Shown piece after piece: positions 17,958 to 27,640 of a stretch of 64,000 nt of DNA (the stretch's first letter is position 1; every line of letters begins with the position of its first letter). Source of the stretch: Povalibacter uvarum (lineage in GTDB: Bacteria; Pseudomonadota; Gammaproteobacteria; Steroidobacterales; Steroidobacteraceae); assembly GCF_014202975.1 (NCBI RefSeq), contig NZ_JACHHZ010000006.1, positions 558,001-622,000 on the forward strand, written 5' to 3'. Position numbers and translations under genes: made by a program. A model generated the notes under the pieces. The model ran no database searches. It was given only the letters and a program-made list of their open reading frames with translations, and was not told the DNA's origin.

Positions 17958-18482
17958 TCAGGGCGTCCCAAGCGCCTTCAGCTCGGCCTTCAGGTCACTG
18001 AGCCGCGACTCGCTGGCGTCGAGCTGCTTCTCGACCGCATCGAGCTGACCCCGATACTCCTGATCGAGCATGAGCGCATCTTCCATCTGGTTGCGGGCCC
18101 GCTCGGCAAAAGCGTCCTGCGAGCCCGCGGACTGTTCCTGCAATGCCTTGGCCTGCGCCTTCAAGGCCGCCAGTTGCGCTTCTCCCTCGGCCTGGTGGGA
18201 CTCGACGAGTGCGGCGATCCGCAGTTTCTCGGACTGCAATTGCGCCAGCTCTGCCCGTGCGGCCTCGATCCGGGCCTGCAACTCGCTGCGTCGCTGGACG
18301 AGGTCCTGCGCAGCAGGTTCGGTGACTGCTGAAGGCGCTGCAACCGCTGGCCCAGCGACCGCCGCCGATCCATTCGCAGCCGTTGCTGAAGAATTCGCCG
18401 GAGAATCCACGGACTGGCCGCAGCCGCCGGCTCCCGCCGCGGCTATCAAGGCAATCAGAGACTGAACCGATCGACCCCGCAT
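17958..18482 (-). CDS. Hypothetical coiled-coil lipoprotein
   Basis: A 174-residue protein with a hydrophobic N-terminus (LIALIAAAGAGGC) that ends in a lipobox-like GGC, so it is probably lipid-anchored. An Ala/Ser/Pro-rich linker (about 22-60) precedes a long predicted coiled-coil with regular hydrophobic spacing (RRSELQARIEAARAELAQLQ..., VEKQLDASESRLSDLKAELK). No family recognised. It is divergent from the esterase gene at 18609. Confidence 0.65.
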   Translation of the reverse strand: MRGRSVQSLIALIAAAGAGGCGQSVDSPANSSATAANGSAAVAGPAVAAPSAVTEPAAQDLVQRRSELQARIEAARAELAQLQSEKLRIAALVESHQAEGEAQLAALKAQAKALQEQSAGSQDAFAERARNQMEDALMLDQEYRGQLDAVEKQLDASESRLSDLKAELKALGTP

Positions 18483-18608
18483 CCGGCACCCACTGTTGAC
18501 TTGTCCTTAGTTGACGACGGCTCGATGCCGGGAGGAGCATACGCTCCGCGAATTTGCCTCGACAACTTGAACCGCGGCGACCTTCGAGCGCCGCGACAGG
18601 GGGAATCC

Positions 18609-20021
18609 ATGCGTATCGCGCGAATGCTCGCCTTGCGATCATGGCAGTTGTGGGTGGCGCTGTCGCTTGCCTGCTTCGGTCTTCCGAGCCTTGCCCAGGT
18701 CGACGATCCACCACCCGTCGTTGTCGAAGCCGCGCTGCCCTTCGCGCCGCTGGCCGCATTTCCGACTGCCCGACAGTACTGGGGCATCGACGCCGCCGCG
18801 GGCTATCGCGTCGAAGTGCCGGAGCAGTGGAACGGCTCGCTCGTCATGTATGCGCACGGCTATCGCGGCGAAGGCAATCTGCTCACGGTGTCGAATCCCG
18901 CGATTCGCGCCCACCTGCTGGCGAACGGTTTCGCATGGGCCGCATCGAGCTACACGCGCAATCACTACGATGTGCGTGCCGGCGTACAAAGCACCAACTC
19001 TCTCGCGCGCGCCTTCGAGAGCATCACGGGGCTGAAGCCCCACCGCTATTTCATTCACGGGCATTCGATGGGCGGTCACGTCACGGTCGCATCCATCGAG
19101 CAGTTCCCCAATCGAACCTGCCCGTCGGGGCGGCTGGGTCATTTCTGCCGGGAGACCGTCGAGTTCCTCGGACAGCTCGCGGGCGGCATCAAGTACAGCG
19201 GCGCAGTGCCGATGTGCGGCGTCAACGGGGATACGCGGCTGTTCGATTTCTTCGACGACTTCAATCTCGTCGCGGCTGAGCTCGCCGGCATCGACGTACC
19301 GCGGCCTTCGCCCGACTATCCGACGGCACAGCTGCCTTCCATCCTCAGCCAGCTGTTCGTGACTTATCCGACGATCAACACGCCGCTGGGTGACAAGCTG
19401 AAGGCCGCGACGATCGAACTGACCGGCGGCCCGCGCCCGATCGTCGATCTTTCGTATCCCTCGTTCATGAACCTGCTCTTCGGATTCGGTGGCGGCGATG
19501 GCTCCATCTCCGCTGTCACGAACGGGCTGTCCGTGACGAACAACATCGGCCGCATCTATCAGCTCGACCATGACTCGCGACTGTCGCGCGAGGAGTTCGA
19601 ATTCAATCGATCGATCCTGCGAGTGCGGCCCGATCCGAAGGCCAATCCGCCGAGATTCATCGAGCTCGAAGCGATTCCACGCAACACGGGCAACCTGCAC
19701 GTGCCGACGGTGAGCCTGCACACGCTCGGCGACCTGTTCGTTCCGTTCTCGATGGAACAGATCTATCTCGAGCGGACCCGCTTCTGGGGTCAGCAGCATC
19801 TCTTCGTGCCGCGCGCGATCCGCGCTGCCCAGCATTGCGAATTCAGCGTTCCCGAACAGGAGCAGGCTTTCGCCGACATGCTGAAGTGGGTCGACCAGGG
19901 CGTGAAGCCACGCGGCGACCGTATCCTCGATCGCAAGACCGTGCAGCAAGCGAACTTCGGCTGTCAGTTCACGACGCCGATTCGCGCGTATGACAGTGCC
20001 GCGGCGTGCGCTGCACCTTGA
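18609..20021 (+). CDS. Secreted alpha/beta hydrolase
   Basis: A 470-residue exported enzyme with signal peptide (ending FGLPSLAQ). The alpha/beta-hydrolase nucleophile elbow is GHSMGG with Ser153, and an earlier HGY segment (MYAHGYRGEGN) forms the likely oxyanion loop. Several Cys residues (RTCPSGRLGHFCRET, VPMCGV, QHCEF, FGCQF, AAACAAP) suggest disulfides, as in periplasmic or extracellular esterases. Substrate unknown. The start at 18609 follows a good AGGGGGA ribosome site and gives the signal peptide; the reading frame upstream of it is not convincing. Confidence 0.8.
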   Translation: MRIARMLALRSWQLWVALSLACFGLPSLAQVDDPPPVVVEAALPFAPLAAFPTARQYWGIDAAAGYRVEVPEQWNGSLVMYAHGYRGEGNLLTVSNPAIRAHLLANGFAWAASSYTRNHYDVRAGVQSTNSLARAFESITGLKPHRYFIHGHSMGGHVTVASIEQFPNRTCPSGRLGHFCRETVEFLGQLAGGIKYSGAVPMCGVNGDTRLFDFFDDFNLVAAELAGIDVPRPSPDYPTAQLPSILSQLFVTYPTINTPLGDKLKAATIELTGGPRPIVDLSYPSFMNLLFGFGGGDGSISAVTNGLSVTNNIGRIYQLDHDSRLSREEFEFNRSILRVRPDPKANPPRFIELEAIPRNTGNLHVPTVSLHTLGDLFVPFSMEQIYLERTRFWGQQHLFVPRAIRAAQHCEFSVPEQEQAFADMLKWVDQGVKPRGDRILDRKTVQQANFGCQFTTPIRAYDSAAACAAP

Positions 20022-20192
20022 GATCAAGAGTATGGAAAGTCTTCTTCTGATTCTTCCTCCGGTTCGGATTCCTCAGTAGCACCACCGTCAACCAACCTTC
20101 ACGGATCGGCAACAGGGAGTGGCCAATGATCCGGACTCGCTGCGAATCGCGCGCCGATCGGCGGCGCGCGTGCACGCACGGGAGTCCGAAGC

Positions 20193-21656
20193 ATGAAGCA
20201 CACGAATCGCCTGATCCCTGCCCTCGCCCTGCTCACCTGCACTGCGGCGGCATTGCCGCAGGCGGGTGCCGCTGAGCTCCTGCAACGAGCGGTGCTCCCG
20301 AGTGACACCTTCTCGCCGGGACCGACCTCCGGCCAGTTCGCCACGGGCGCGAACGGCGTCGTGCTGCCGCTGATCAATCGTCAGCCCGTGCAGGGATTCT
20401 CGGCGGTCCTGCCCGGCCCGACGAAAGGCACCTACAGGGTGATGGCGGACAACGGCTTCGGTAACAAGGCGAACTCTCCGGATGCGCTGCTGCGCGTCTA
20501 CACAGTGAAGCCCGATTTCGAAGAGGGCACGGTGTCCGCGGCGCATCGGGTGACTGGCGAAGCTCTCTCTGAGTTCACGGCCGACAGCTTCATCACGCTG
20601 CGCGATCCCTGGCGGCGCGTGCCGTTTCCGATCGTCGCCGACGGCGCAACTTACCCAGGCACACCCGCCGGCGGCGGCACGATCGCAGTGGATCCGTCGA
20701 TCCGCAGCGGTCGCCTGCTCACCGGTGCGGACTTCGACATCGAGTCGATCCGGCGCGCACCGGACGGCACCCTGTGGTTCGGCGACGAGTTCGGCCCGTA
20801 TCTCATCCACACGGATGCCCAGGGACGCGTGCTCGAAGCCCCGATCCCGTTGCCCAACTTCCGCGCACTGCCGAGCACCCTCGGCGGATCGGAAGTGAAT
20901 CCGCTGGTGCAGGCGATCAGCAATCCGCAGCGCACGCTGGCCGCGAATCTCCCGGACTCGGGCGGCTTCGAAGGAATGGCGCTCAACGCCAGCCGCACCC
21001 GCCTCTATACGCTGCTCGAGAAGGCGATCGCCGGCGATCCGGTGCGTGAGCGCCTGATCATCAGCGAGTTCCATCTCGCTGCGCGCAAGTACACGGGCAA
21101 GACGTTCGCGTACCTCCTCGACAAACCCAACCACGCGATCGGCGACTTCACCGCACTGACCGACACGGAGTTCGTAATCATCGAACGCGATGGCGGTCAG
21201 GGTGATCCGAGCGATCCGCGCTTCACGTCACCCGCGCGGTTCAAGAAGATCTTCCGCGTCGATCTGCGCCGCATCGATACCGCGGGCAATCTCATCAAGG
21301 AAGAAGTTGCGGACCTGATGAACATCTATGACCCGCGCGACATCGCGGGCGACGGCCGCACCAACACGGTATTCACGTTCCCGTTCACGACGATCGAAGA
21401 CGTGCTGGCGCTCGACAACAATCGTCTTCTCGTCATCGACGACAACAACTATCCGGGCTCGGCGGGCCGCGAGTTCGGCGTTCCGGACAACAACGAGTTC
21501 ATCGTGATTCATACGGCGCCGTTGCTGGAGTGCGAGGAAGGACGGGGTCGGCGCGGCGACGGCTACGACGATCGGCACCATGACGATCAGCACCGTGGGG
21601 ATCATGGGCACGGTCGCGGAGACGATTGTCGGCCAGCCGCGGAAGAAGTGCGATAG
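20193..21656 (+). CDS. Esterase-like activity of phytase family protein
   Basis: A 487-residue exported protein (signal peptide ending PQAGAAE) with the beta-propeller-like domain found in the phytase-like esterase family (PF13449 type). Motifs include QGFSAVLPG, YRVMADNGFGNKANSPD, IESIRRAPDGTLWFGDEFGPYLIH, GGFEGMALNASRTRLYTLLEKA and LLVIDDNNYPGS. Substrate is not established for this family. The C-terminus after about residue 448 is an unusual His/Asp/Gly/Arg-rich tail (GYDDRHHDDQHRGDHGHGRG) that looks disordered and may bind metal. Confidence 0.82.
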   Translation: MKHTNRLIPALALLTCTAAALPQAGAAELLQRAVLPSDTFSPGPTSGQFATGANGVVLPLINRQPVQGFSAVLPGPTKGTYRVMADNGFGNKANSPDALLRVYTVKPDFEEGTVSAAHRVTGEALSEFTADSFITLRDPWRRVPFPIVADGATYPGTPAGGGTIAVDPSIRSGRLLTGADFDIESIRRAPDGTLWFGDEFGPYLIHTDAQGRVLEAPIPLPNFRALPSTLGGSEVNPLVQAISNPQRTLAANLPDSGGFEGMALNASRTRLYTLLEKAIAGDPVRERLIISEFHLAARKYTGKTFAYLLDKPNHAIGDFTALTDTEFVIIERDGGQGDPSDPRFTSPARFKKIFRVDLRRIDTAGNLIKEEVADLMNIYDPRDIAGDGRTNTVFTFPFTTIEDVLALDNNRLLVIDDNNYPGSAGREFGVPDNNEFIVIHTAPLLECEEGRGRRGDGYDDRHHDDQHRGDHGHGRGDDCRPAAEEVR

Positions 21657-21771
21657 CGGATAGCGGATGGCGGATAGGCCGGGACAACGGTGCCCGGCCG
21701 CAAGATTCTCCAAGTCCAGGCCCGCGTCGACGATTACCGTCGCACGCACATCCGGACCAAGGAGCTTCTGC

Positions 21772-22230
21772 ATGACCACGATTCGCAGTTCCACCATCGC
21801 CGCCGCGCTCGTCCTGGCGGCAATGTCCCCGCTCGCAGCCGCGACGGACGACGTCAGCATCGTCGCTGCACTGGACACGACCTACCAGGAGGCCGTGAAG
21901 AAGAACGACGCAGCGACGATGGATCGCATCCTGCACGATGACTTCGTGCTGGTGCTGGGCGATGGACGGACTTATCGCAAGGCCGACCTCATCAACGATG
22001 CGCGGACGTCCAGGTTCGCGTATGAGTTGCAGGACGAGGAAGCCGGCTCACAAACGGTGCGCGTCTGGGGAGACACCGCAGTCGTGACCGCGAAGCTCCT
22101 GCTCAAGTACGAGCACAATGGGAAGCAGTTCGAACGCAAGCTGTGGTTCAGCGATACGTACGTTCGCACGCCGCAGGGCTGGCGGTACGTATTCGGGCAG
22201 GCCTCGTTGCCGCTGCCGCGTGAGAGCTGA
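21772..22230 (+). CDS. Secreted NTF2-like (DUF4440) family protein
   Basis: A 152-residue protein: signal peptide MTTIRSSTIAAALVLAAMSPLAAA followed by a small cone-shaped NTF2-like fold with the DUF4440 signature (VKKNDAATMDRILHDDFVLVLGDG, AVVTAKLL, YVRTPQGWRYVFGQASLP). Members are small ligand-binding or accessory proteins and catalysis cannot be claimed. The start at 21772 gives the signal peptide; the frame runs open further upstream. A homologue of the same family lies at 51995-52447. Confidence 0.8.
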   Translation: MTTIRSSTIAAALVLAAMSPLAAATDDVSIVAALDTTYQEAVKKNDAATMDRILHDDFVLVLGDGRTYRKADLINDARTSRFAYELQDEEAGSQTVRVWGDTAVVTAKLLLKYEHNGKQFERKLWFSDTYVRTPQGWRYVFGQASLPLPRES

Positions 22231-22235
22231 GCTTC

Positions 22236-22334
22236 CTAGAGCTTTCGCTGAGGCGCTTCAGTGTCGATGGAAACACCGATCGCGTAGAGGATCGCAGCGA
22301 CTGCAGCAATCATGAAAGCGATGAACCAGACCAT
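22236..22334 (-). CDS. Possible small single-pass membrane protein (32 aa)
   Basis: The frame reads MVWFIAFMIAAVAAILYAIG followed by a short polar tail ending PQRKL. A GAGGGA Shine-Dalgarno-like sequence lies just before the ATG at 22334. One hydrophobic helix with a charged tail is typical of bacterial small membrane proteins. The gene would be 5 bases from the convergent NTF2-like gene. An alternative start at 22358 adds eight residues. There is no homology evidence. Confidence 0.35.
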   Translation of the reverse strand: MVWFIAFMIAAVAAILYAIGVSIDTEAPQRKL

Positions 22335-22429
22335 GGATCCCTCACTCGAGCCGTACATTGCCTGACGTGAACCGTTCAATGCACCACAGAGCGCAACGGT
22401 TCCTGCCCCACGCAGATATCCCGGTGCCG

Positions 22430-24352
22430 TCAGTTGGCGGCGCCGGAAGTGAAGTTGTCGACCCGGAAGCGATCGGCGTCGTCGCCGGCGAATCCGACGG
22501 CGCCTGCTGTTGCGATGCGTGAGGATGAGCTGTCGCTGTAGTGGCCTTCGCCCAGGACCTCCCACGCGCTGCCTGTGAACCGCTCGACATATGCGTCGAG
22601 CCTCACCGGATTCGTTCCGACAGCCCGCAGGCGCAGCCGGTAGGTGTCAGTGAGATTGATCGAACGGGAAAGCGAGAACACAGCCAGAGCCGTGTCCCAG
22701 CCGGTGCCGGTCTGGCGTCCCAGAACCGCCTGGGTCTGCGAGTTGTTGAGGTACACGAGATAGCCGTCCCACCGGCTGGCCAGCCCGACTGTCGACGCCT
22801 GTGCGCGTGCAAGCACCGCCGGATAGCCCACGGGGAACTGCTGGAACCGCAGCTCGACAATCGACTCGACATCGAGCGAGTCTTCCGATGCCGGGCGATA
22901 CACGAGGCTGTTCCGGAAATCACCCGACGGCGCATTCTTCTGCACGGCCCCGCCGGAGAGCGAGAACGAGTTCGCCGTCTTCTCGATCCATGAGTTGCCC
23001 AGCACGGCGCCGTCCGCTCTCGCGAACGTATCGGAGAATGACGGAGTCACGGGACCTGAAGGCCCCTGGTTCGGTTGATCGTTCGCGGCAATCGAGACCG
23101 TCGCCGTTGCAGGCGAACCCATGTCGGCACCGACCGCCGTCGAGAGATCGACGCTGAATGTCTCGGCGGATTCCGCGTACGAATCATTGATGATCGAAAT
23201 CTGGACCGTGCGCTCTCCGGACTGGCCGTTAGCCCAGGTCAACGTGCCGGTTCTCGCCTGGTAATCGGCGCCAGCGGTTGCCGAGCCGTTGCGCGTTGCG
23301 TAGTTGACCGACGCCGCGCCGCTCGAGCCGCCGGTGCGAGTGACTCGAACCGTGACCGAACCGCCGTCCTCGGCAACGGAATAGCTGCTCACGGCAAACT
23401 CCACATCGCCGCGCGGCGCTGAGCTCGCCGGCGATTCTTCGGGGTCGAACGTGCCGCTCTGCGTCCGGTACAACGACATGCAAGCGTTGGTGATCGAATC
23501 GCAGATCCGCGATCCGCTCATCTCCCCGATCTGGTACCAGCCCACGAGTCCGGACTCGGTGCCGTACACCGGCTGCGACCAGTTCGACTGGATTTCCGAT
23601 GCCGATTTCGCGCGCGACCAGAATCGAACGTCATCGACCAGACCCTTGTAGTCTTCCCATGCCGCGCCCGAGATGGCGGCGATTTTCTCCGCGCCCCATA
23701 CGAAGCCGCTCTGACCGGACGGATAGCCCGACCAGCTGTTCCACCACTGACGCATATTCGTTCTGACCGGCGATGTTTCGCTGTCGATCAGCGCGCCGTC
23801 GATCCACAGCTCGAGCTGCGACGCACTCGATCCGCTCCAGCGCCGCACGAGTGTCACGTGATGCCAGCGGCCGTCGAGCAGCGATGGTGTATTCGATGCT
23901 GGATAGGCGCCGACCGATCGCACTCCGCCGATCACGGAAGACCCGTCTCCGAACAGCCAGCGCAGGCGACCGCCGCCGTAGAACTGCAATCCGACGGAGC
24001 CGCTCGGAAACGACGAATTGTTGAAACCGTCGAGCAGAAAATTTCCGTAGTACCACCAGTCCGAACGACTGTAGGGCGCGACATCCGCGGACGACCACGT
24101 CGTGTATTTCGAGGAAGTGCTCGTGGTCGAGCCCACCGGAAAGTTCTGATTGGGCTTCAGCCACAGCTCCAGTGTGAACTCGCCGGAACCGAATGCTGAC
24201 GGCAGCGAAGTCTGCTGCGCATAATCGAACGCGTTCGCGCCGTTCTGGAAAAATTCGAGACTGCTGGCGAGCAGGCGCTGACTGACGAGAAGGGAAAGCA
24301 TCAGTGTTGCGAACGCGACGCGTGCCGCCATCGACCGGTGATTCTTGTTCAT
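22430..24352 (-). CDS. Secreted LamG-like and Calx-beta domain protein
   Basis: A 640-residue exported protein with signal peptide (ending LLVSQRLLAS). Domains: LamG/concanavalin-like jellyroll (about 30-290; SGEFTLELWLKPNQNFP, GRWHHVTLVRRW, GLVDDVRFWSRAKSASEIQ), then Calx-beta (about 305-420; VEFAVSSYSVAEDGGSVTVRVTR, SYAESAETFSVDLS). A second jellyroll-like region (about 430-640; FSDTFARADGAVLGNSW) completes the protein. Such proteins are adhesive or glycan-binding and no catalytic residues were recognised. The start at 24352 is chosen for the signal peptide. Confidence 0.82.
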   Translation of the reverse strand: MNKNHRSMAARVAFATLMLSLLVSQRLLASSLEFFQNGANAFDYAQQTSLPSAFGSGEFTLELWLKPNQNFPVGSTTSTSSKYTTWSSADVAPYSRSDWWYYGNFLLDGFNNSSFPSGSVGLQFYGGGRLRWLFGDGSSVIGGVRSVGAYPASNTPSLLDGRWHHVTLVRRWSGSSASQLELWIDGALIDSETSPVRTNMRQWWNSWSGYPSGQSGFVWGAEKIAAISGAAWEDYKGLVDDVRFWSRAKSASEIQSNWSQPVYGTESGLVGWYQIGEMSGSRICDSITNACMSLYRTQSGTFDPEESPASSAPRGDVEFAVSSYSVAEDGGSVTVRVTRTGGSSGAASVNYATRNGSATAGADYQARTGTLTWANGQSGERTVQISIINDSYAESAETFSVDLSTAVGADMGSPATATVSIAANDQPNQGPSGPVTPSFSDTFARADGAVLGNSWIEKTANSFSLSGGAVQKNAPSGDFRNSLVYRPASEDSLDVESIVELRFQQFPVGYPAVLARAQASTVGLASRWDGYLVYLNNSQTQAVLGRQTGTGWDTALAVFSLSRSINLTDTYRLRLRAVGTNPVRLDAYVERFTGSAWEVLGEGHYSDSSSSRIATAGAVGFAGDDADRFRVDNFTSGAAN

Positions 24353-24534
24353 GGCCTGACCGGATTGCCTGACCGGATTGTTTGGGTGGCCCTGTAATTC
24401 TTCTCCGCAGCGCAAGTTCCCGATCGCCTACGTTTCCGTTGCAAAAAATTCAGAGCTGTCGCTGATTGCAAACAGAATGCGACACGACGCGCTGAATGCA
24501 GCGCGCCGTGATCTCGTGACGCGAGACGACGTTG

Positions 24535-25575
24535 TTATCGCAATGGAACCGGCGGAGGTGTGCGTTCGGTGAACTGGCCGTTCCAATATGGGTAGTACGG
24601 GTACGGCGCATCGACCGCGCTCGATGCATCAAGCTTCAAGACTTGTGCGGGAGAAAGGTTCCATCCGACCGCGCCAAGATTGTCGCGGAGCTGCTGCTCG
24701 TTGCGCGCGCCGATCAATACAGTCGACACCGTCGGTCGTTGCAGCAACCAGTTGAGTGCGACTTGCGGAATCGTGCGGCCTGATTCGGCCGCGACCTCTT
24801 CGAGTGCGTCGACGACGCGATAGAGGCGCTCATCCTCCACACGCGGAGCGAACTGCGCAGTCTCGCGAAGCCGGCTCGAAGGCGGTGCCGGTTGCCTGCG
24901 GCTGATCCGTCCGGTCAGACGCCCCCAGCCGAGCGGACTCCAGACGACCGCACCGATCCCCTGATCGAGACCGAGCGGCATGAGCTCCCACTCGTAGTCA
25001 CGACCGACGAGCGAGTAGTACACCTGGTTCGCCACATAGCGCGAGTAGCCGTAGCGATCCGCGGCCGCGAGTGACTTCATCAACTGCCAGCCCGAAAAAT
25101 TCGACGCACCGAGGAAGCGCACCTTGCCGGCACGCACGAGATCATCGAGCGTCGACATGACACTCTCGACCGGCGTCATCGCATCGAAGTGATGAAGCTG
25201 CAGCAGATCGATGTAATCGGTCTGCAATCGCTGCAGCGCTTTGTCGACGCTTCGGATCAGATGATGCCGCGACGCGCCGACGTCGTTCGGACCGCCGCCC
25301 GTTCGCAGTGTGACCTTCGTCGAAATGATGGCCTCGTCGCGTCGGCCGCGCAGCGCTTCGCCAAGAATCTCCTCCGACGCACCGTCGGAGTACACGTCAG
25401 CGGTGTCGAAGAAATTCACGCCGGCATCGAGACAGATGTCGACCAGGCGGCGCGCCTCGTCGACGTCCGTCGTACCCCATGCGCTGAACAGCGGCCCTTT
25501 GCCGCCGAACGTCCCGGCGCCAAATCCCAGCACCGGCACCTTGAATCCCGATGCCCCCAGAAAGCGATAGTCCAT
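24535..25575 (-). CDS. Aldo/keto reductase
   Basis: A 346-residue NADPH-dependent oxidoreductase of the AKR superfamily. It has the TIM-barrel start LGASGFKVPVLGFGAGTFGG. The tetrad is visible as Asp and Tyr in FFDTADVYSDG, Lys in ISTKVTLR and His in LLQLHHFD. The C-terminal coenzyme motif is VLIGARNEQQLRDN. The substrate is not predictable. The ATG at 25575 has an AGGAG ribosome site eight bases upstream; the longer open frame upstream lacks AKR similarity. Confidence 0.9.
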   Translation of the reverse strand: MDYRFLGASGFKVPVLGFGAGTFGGKGPLFSAWGTTDVDEARRLVDICLDAGVNFFDTADVYSDGASEEILGEALRGRRDEAIISTKVTLRTGGGPNDVGASRHHLIRSVDKALQRLQTDYIDLLQLHHFDAMTPVESVMSTLDDLVRAGKVRFLGASNFSGWQLMKSLAAADRYGYSRYVANQVYYSLVGRDYEWELMPLGLDQGIGAVVWSPLGWGRLTGRISRRQPAPPSSRLRETAQFAPRVEDERLYRVVDALEEVAAESGRTIPQVALNWLLQRPTVSTVLIGARNEQQLRDNLGAVGWNLSPAQVLKLDASSAVDAPYPYYPYWNGQFTERTPPPVPLR

Positions 25576-25826
25576 GGCCTGCTCCTCGATGAAACGAAGC
25601 GTCCAGCCTAGAGATCGCAGACCCCGGCAAAAATGGGCTGCGAAGAAACAGACTCCTGCCGCACGCCCTGCAATCGATCCGCGGCATCGACTGGACCGCG
25701 CTCCTCCATGCCGATCGTCTGCCGTAGTCCTGCCCTTACGGGCAATCGCGAGCCGCCATGACATCGGATTCCGTCCGGGGTAACAGGCGGCACGTCGTCG
25801 CCATCCCAACAGCAAAGAGGTGCGTC

Positions 25827-27047
25827 ATGCGTCTTTCCCGGTCCCTGCCCATTGCGGTCTCGATCCTTTGTGCCTCATCGGCACACGCCGCACTCAACTG
25901 GCAATTCGTGGTCGACAGCGCGCAGATCACCGATCTGAACGTGCCCACCAGCTACGACAGCATCGCCAAGGACATCAACAGCAACGGAGATATCGTTGGC
26001 CGCTCGTACAACGCATCGGGTCTCTATGGATTCTTCTTCTCGGCCGCCAACAACAGCAGCTACAACATCACGAGCGGCTTGTCCGGAGGCATGGCGCTCG
26101 GTGTCAACGACGCGGGCATCGTGGTCGGCAGCTTCGTCGACATCAACGCCGGCGCACTGGACAAGCCTTTCGTCTGGTCATGGGGCAGCAATGCGGCCGA
26201 GATGCTCGGCAATCCGGCTGCCCCACTGACTTACAAATGGGACACGATTGCGCTCGCCATCAACAACCAGCAGAAGATCGTGGGTTCCTCGAACCGGCGC
26301 GACGATCTCAACCTGCCGCCGCCACCGAATACACAAGGGGATTGCTACGAGACGCTGGCGGTGAAGTGGTCGTCACCGAATGCAGCGCCGGCGATGGTGT
26401 ATTGCCCAAACGATGGGCCGGAGACTCCGGAAGTCTACGGAAAAGAGATCAACGATGCGGGCAGCGTGATCGGCCACGATGGCAAGTCGAACAACTTCGC
26501 CTCCAGGATGTTCATGTGGAAGCAGCCCACGCAGCAGCTGCTCGCCGTACCGCTGCCGGCCAACACCGCACAGACAACGTACACCTACGGCATCGTTGAG
26601 GGACTCACCGAGTCACATCGTGTAGTGGGCACGGCGTTCACGAACACGCTGCCGCGTGCATTCATCTGGAACGGCACTTCGACGTACGCGCAGGACATTG
26701 GCACGTTCGCCGGAGGTAGCTACAGCAGCGCACGCGACATCAACGAAGACCAGATCGTCGTTGGGCAGGCACAGGCGATCCGCAAACTGCTGCCCAACTC
26801 ACCAGGTTTCGCCTACGACGCCGCGTTCATCTGGCATCCGCATTTCGGTTTCAGGGCACTGCCGGCGCTGTCGATGAACGGACTCGTTCCGCGCAGTTGC
26901 ACGGCGACCGCCGTGAACGATCGCAAGAGCAGTTCGGGACTGGTCCAGGTCGCGGGTCACTGTGCGGGCTCCGACGGCCGCAATCGAGCGGTGCGATGGG
27001 ACGTGATTGTTCGCAAGCAACCCGTCGACTTCCCCATCAGTCCGTAA
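25827..27047 (+). CDS. HAF-repeat (DUF3466-like) secreted protein
   Basis: A 406-residue exported protein (signal peptide ending CASSAHA). It consists of repeated beta units with the motif I(N/K)(D/N)xGxIVG, seen as KDINSNGDIVGRSY, GVNDAGIVVGSF, AINNQQKIVGSS, EINDAGSVIGHD and DINEDQIVVGQA. This is typical of the HAF/DUF3466 extracellular repeat family. No enzymatic role known. An AGAGG ribosome site precedes the ATG at 25827. A strong hairpin follows the stop codon. Confidence 0.8.
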   Translation: MRLSRSLPIAVSILCASSAHAALNWQFVVDSAQITDLNVPTSYDSIAKDINSNGDIVGRSYNASGLYGFFFSAANNSSYNITSGLSGGMALGVNDAGIVVGSFVDINAGALDKPFVWSWGSNAAEMLGNPAAPLTYKWDTIALAINNQQKIVGSSNRRDDLNLPPPPNTQGDCYETLAVKWSSPNAAPAMVYCPNDGPETPEVYGKEINDAGSVIGHDGKSNNFASRMFMWKQPTQQLLAVPLPANTAQTTYTYGIVEGLTESHRVVGTAFTNTLPRAFIWNGTSTYAQDIGTFAGGSYSSARDINEDQIVVGQAQAIRKLLPNSPGFAYDAAFIWHPHFGFRALPALSMNGLVPRSCTATAVNDRKSSSGLVQVAGHCAGSDGRNRAVRWDVIVRKQPVDFPISP

Positions 27048-27053
27048 CGCCCG

Positions 27054-27091
27054 CCCGAGTTCGCCCGCGTGCAGCGGCGGGCGAACTCGGG
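27054..27091 (+). terminator. Strong hairpin after the HAF-repeat gene
   Basis: CCCGAGTTCGCCCGC pairs perfectly over 15 bp with GCGGGCGAACTCGGG across an 8-nt loop, starting seven bases after the stop at 27047. No U-run follows, so it may act as a Rho-assisted terminator or mRNA 3' stabiliser. Confidence 0.5.
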
Positions 27092-27192
27092 AAACGGCTG
27101 CGGCGAACCGCAGTGCCGATGCCGCCGAACGTCCTTGCTCCTTGCATGCGCTCATCGGACACTGCCCTATCGCAAGTCACGGAACCCCATGC

Positions 27193-27627
27193 ATGTCGAA
27201 CGCCGCTCTCCTCACGTCGCTGCAGCGTTACGACGACCACGGCCTGCTGCTTCTGCGCGTGCTCGCAGGCTCCTTTCTGATCTACGGCGTGTGGGACAAC
27301 ATCACGAGCGCCGAACGCATGGAGGAATTCGTCGCCTTCCTCACGAAGTTCGGCTTTCCGGCGCCGGCGTTCATGGCGCGTCTGTCCGTGTGGGCGCAAT
27401 TCCTGATTGGCCTGTCATTCATCACCGGCCTGCTGATGCGCTGGGCCGGGATCCTGTGCGCGATCAACTTCGCCGTGGCTTTCGTGATGGTGGATCGCTT
27501 CGCCGGATTTCGCGGCGCGTTTCCGGCACTTTGCCTGCTGGCCCTTGGGGTCTACTTCGCACTGCGCGGTTCGGGGAGGTTTGGGCTGGACGCGGTGCTT
27601 GAGCGGCGCGCGCAGGCGAAGCAGTAG
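27193..27627 (+). CDS. DoxX family membrane protein
   Basis: A 144-residue protein with four predicted membrane helices (LLLLRVLAGSFLIYGVWDNI, LSVWAQFLIGLSFITGLLMRW, AGILCAINFAVAFVMV, ALCLLALGVYFALRG), the typical DoxX layout. The N-terminal LLRVLAGSFLIYG matches the family start. DoxX-type proteins are linked to redox and thiol stress in other bacteria; this is family knowledge, not shown here. The start at 27193 (ATGTCG) avoids an unlikely N-terminal extension. Confidence 0.82.
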   Translation: MSNAALLTSLQRYDDHGLLLLRVLAGSFLIYGVWDNITSAERMEEFVAFLTKFGFPAPAFMARLSVWAQFLIGLSFITGLLMRWAGILCAINFAVAFVMVDRFAGFRGAFPALCLLALGVYFALRGSGRFGLDAVLERRAQAKQ

Positions 27628-27640
27628 AACGCTCTTCTCT

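Noticed and set aside
18639..20027. 462-codon antisense ORF over the exported hydrolase
   Set aside because: Antisense shadow of a gene with signal peptide and nucleophile elbow; no motif in the antisense frame.
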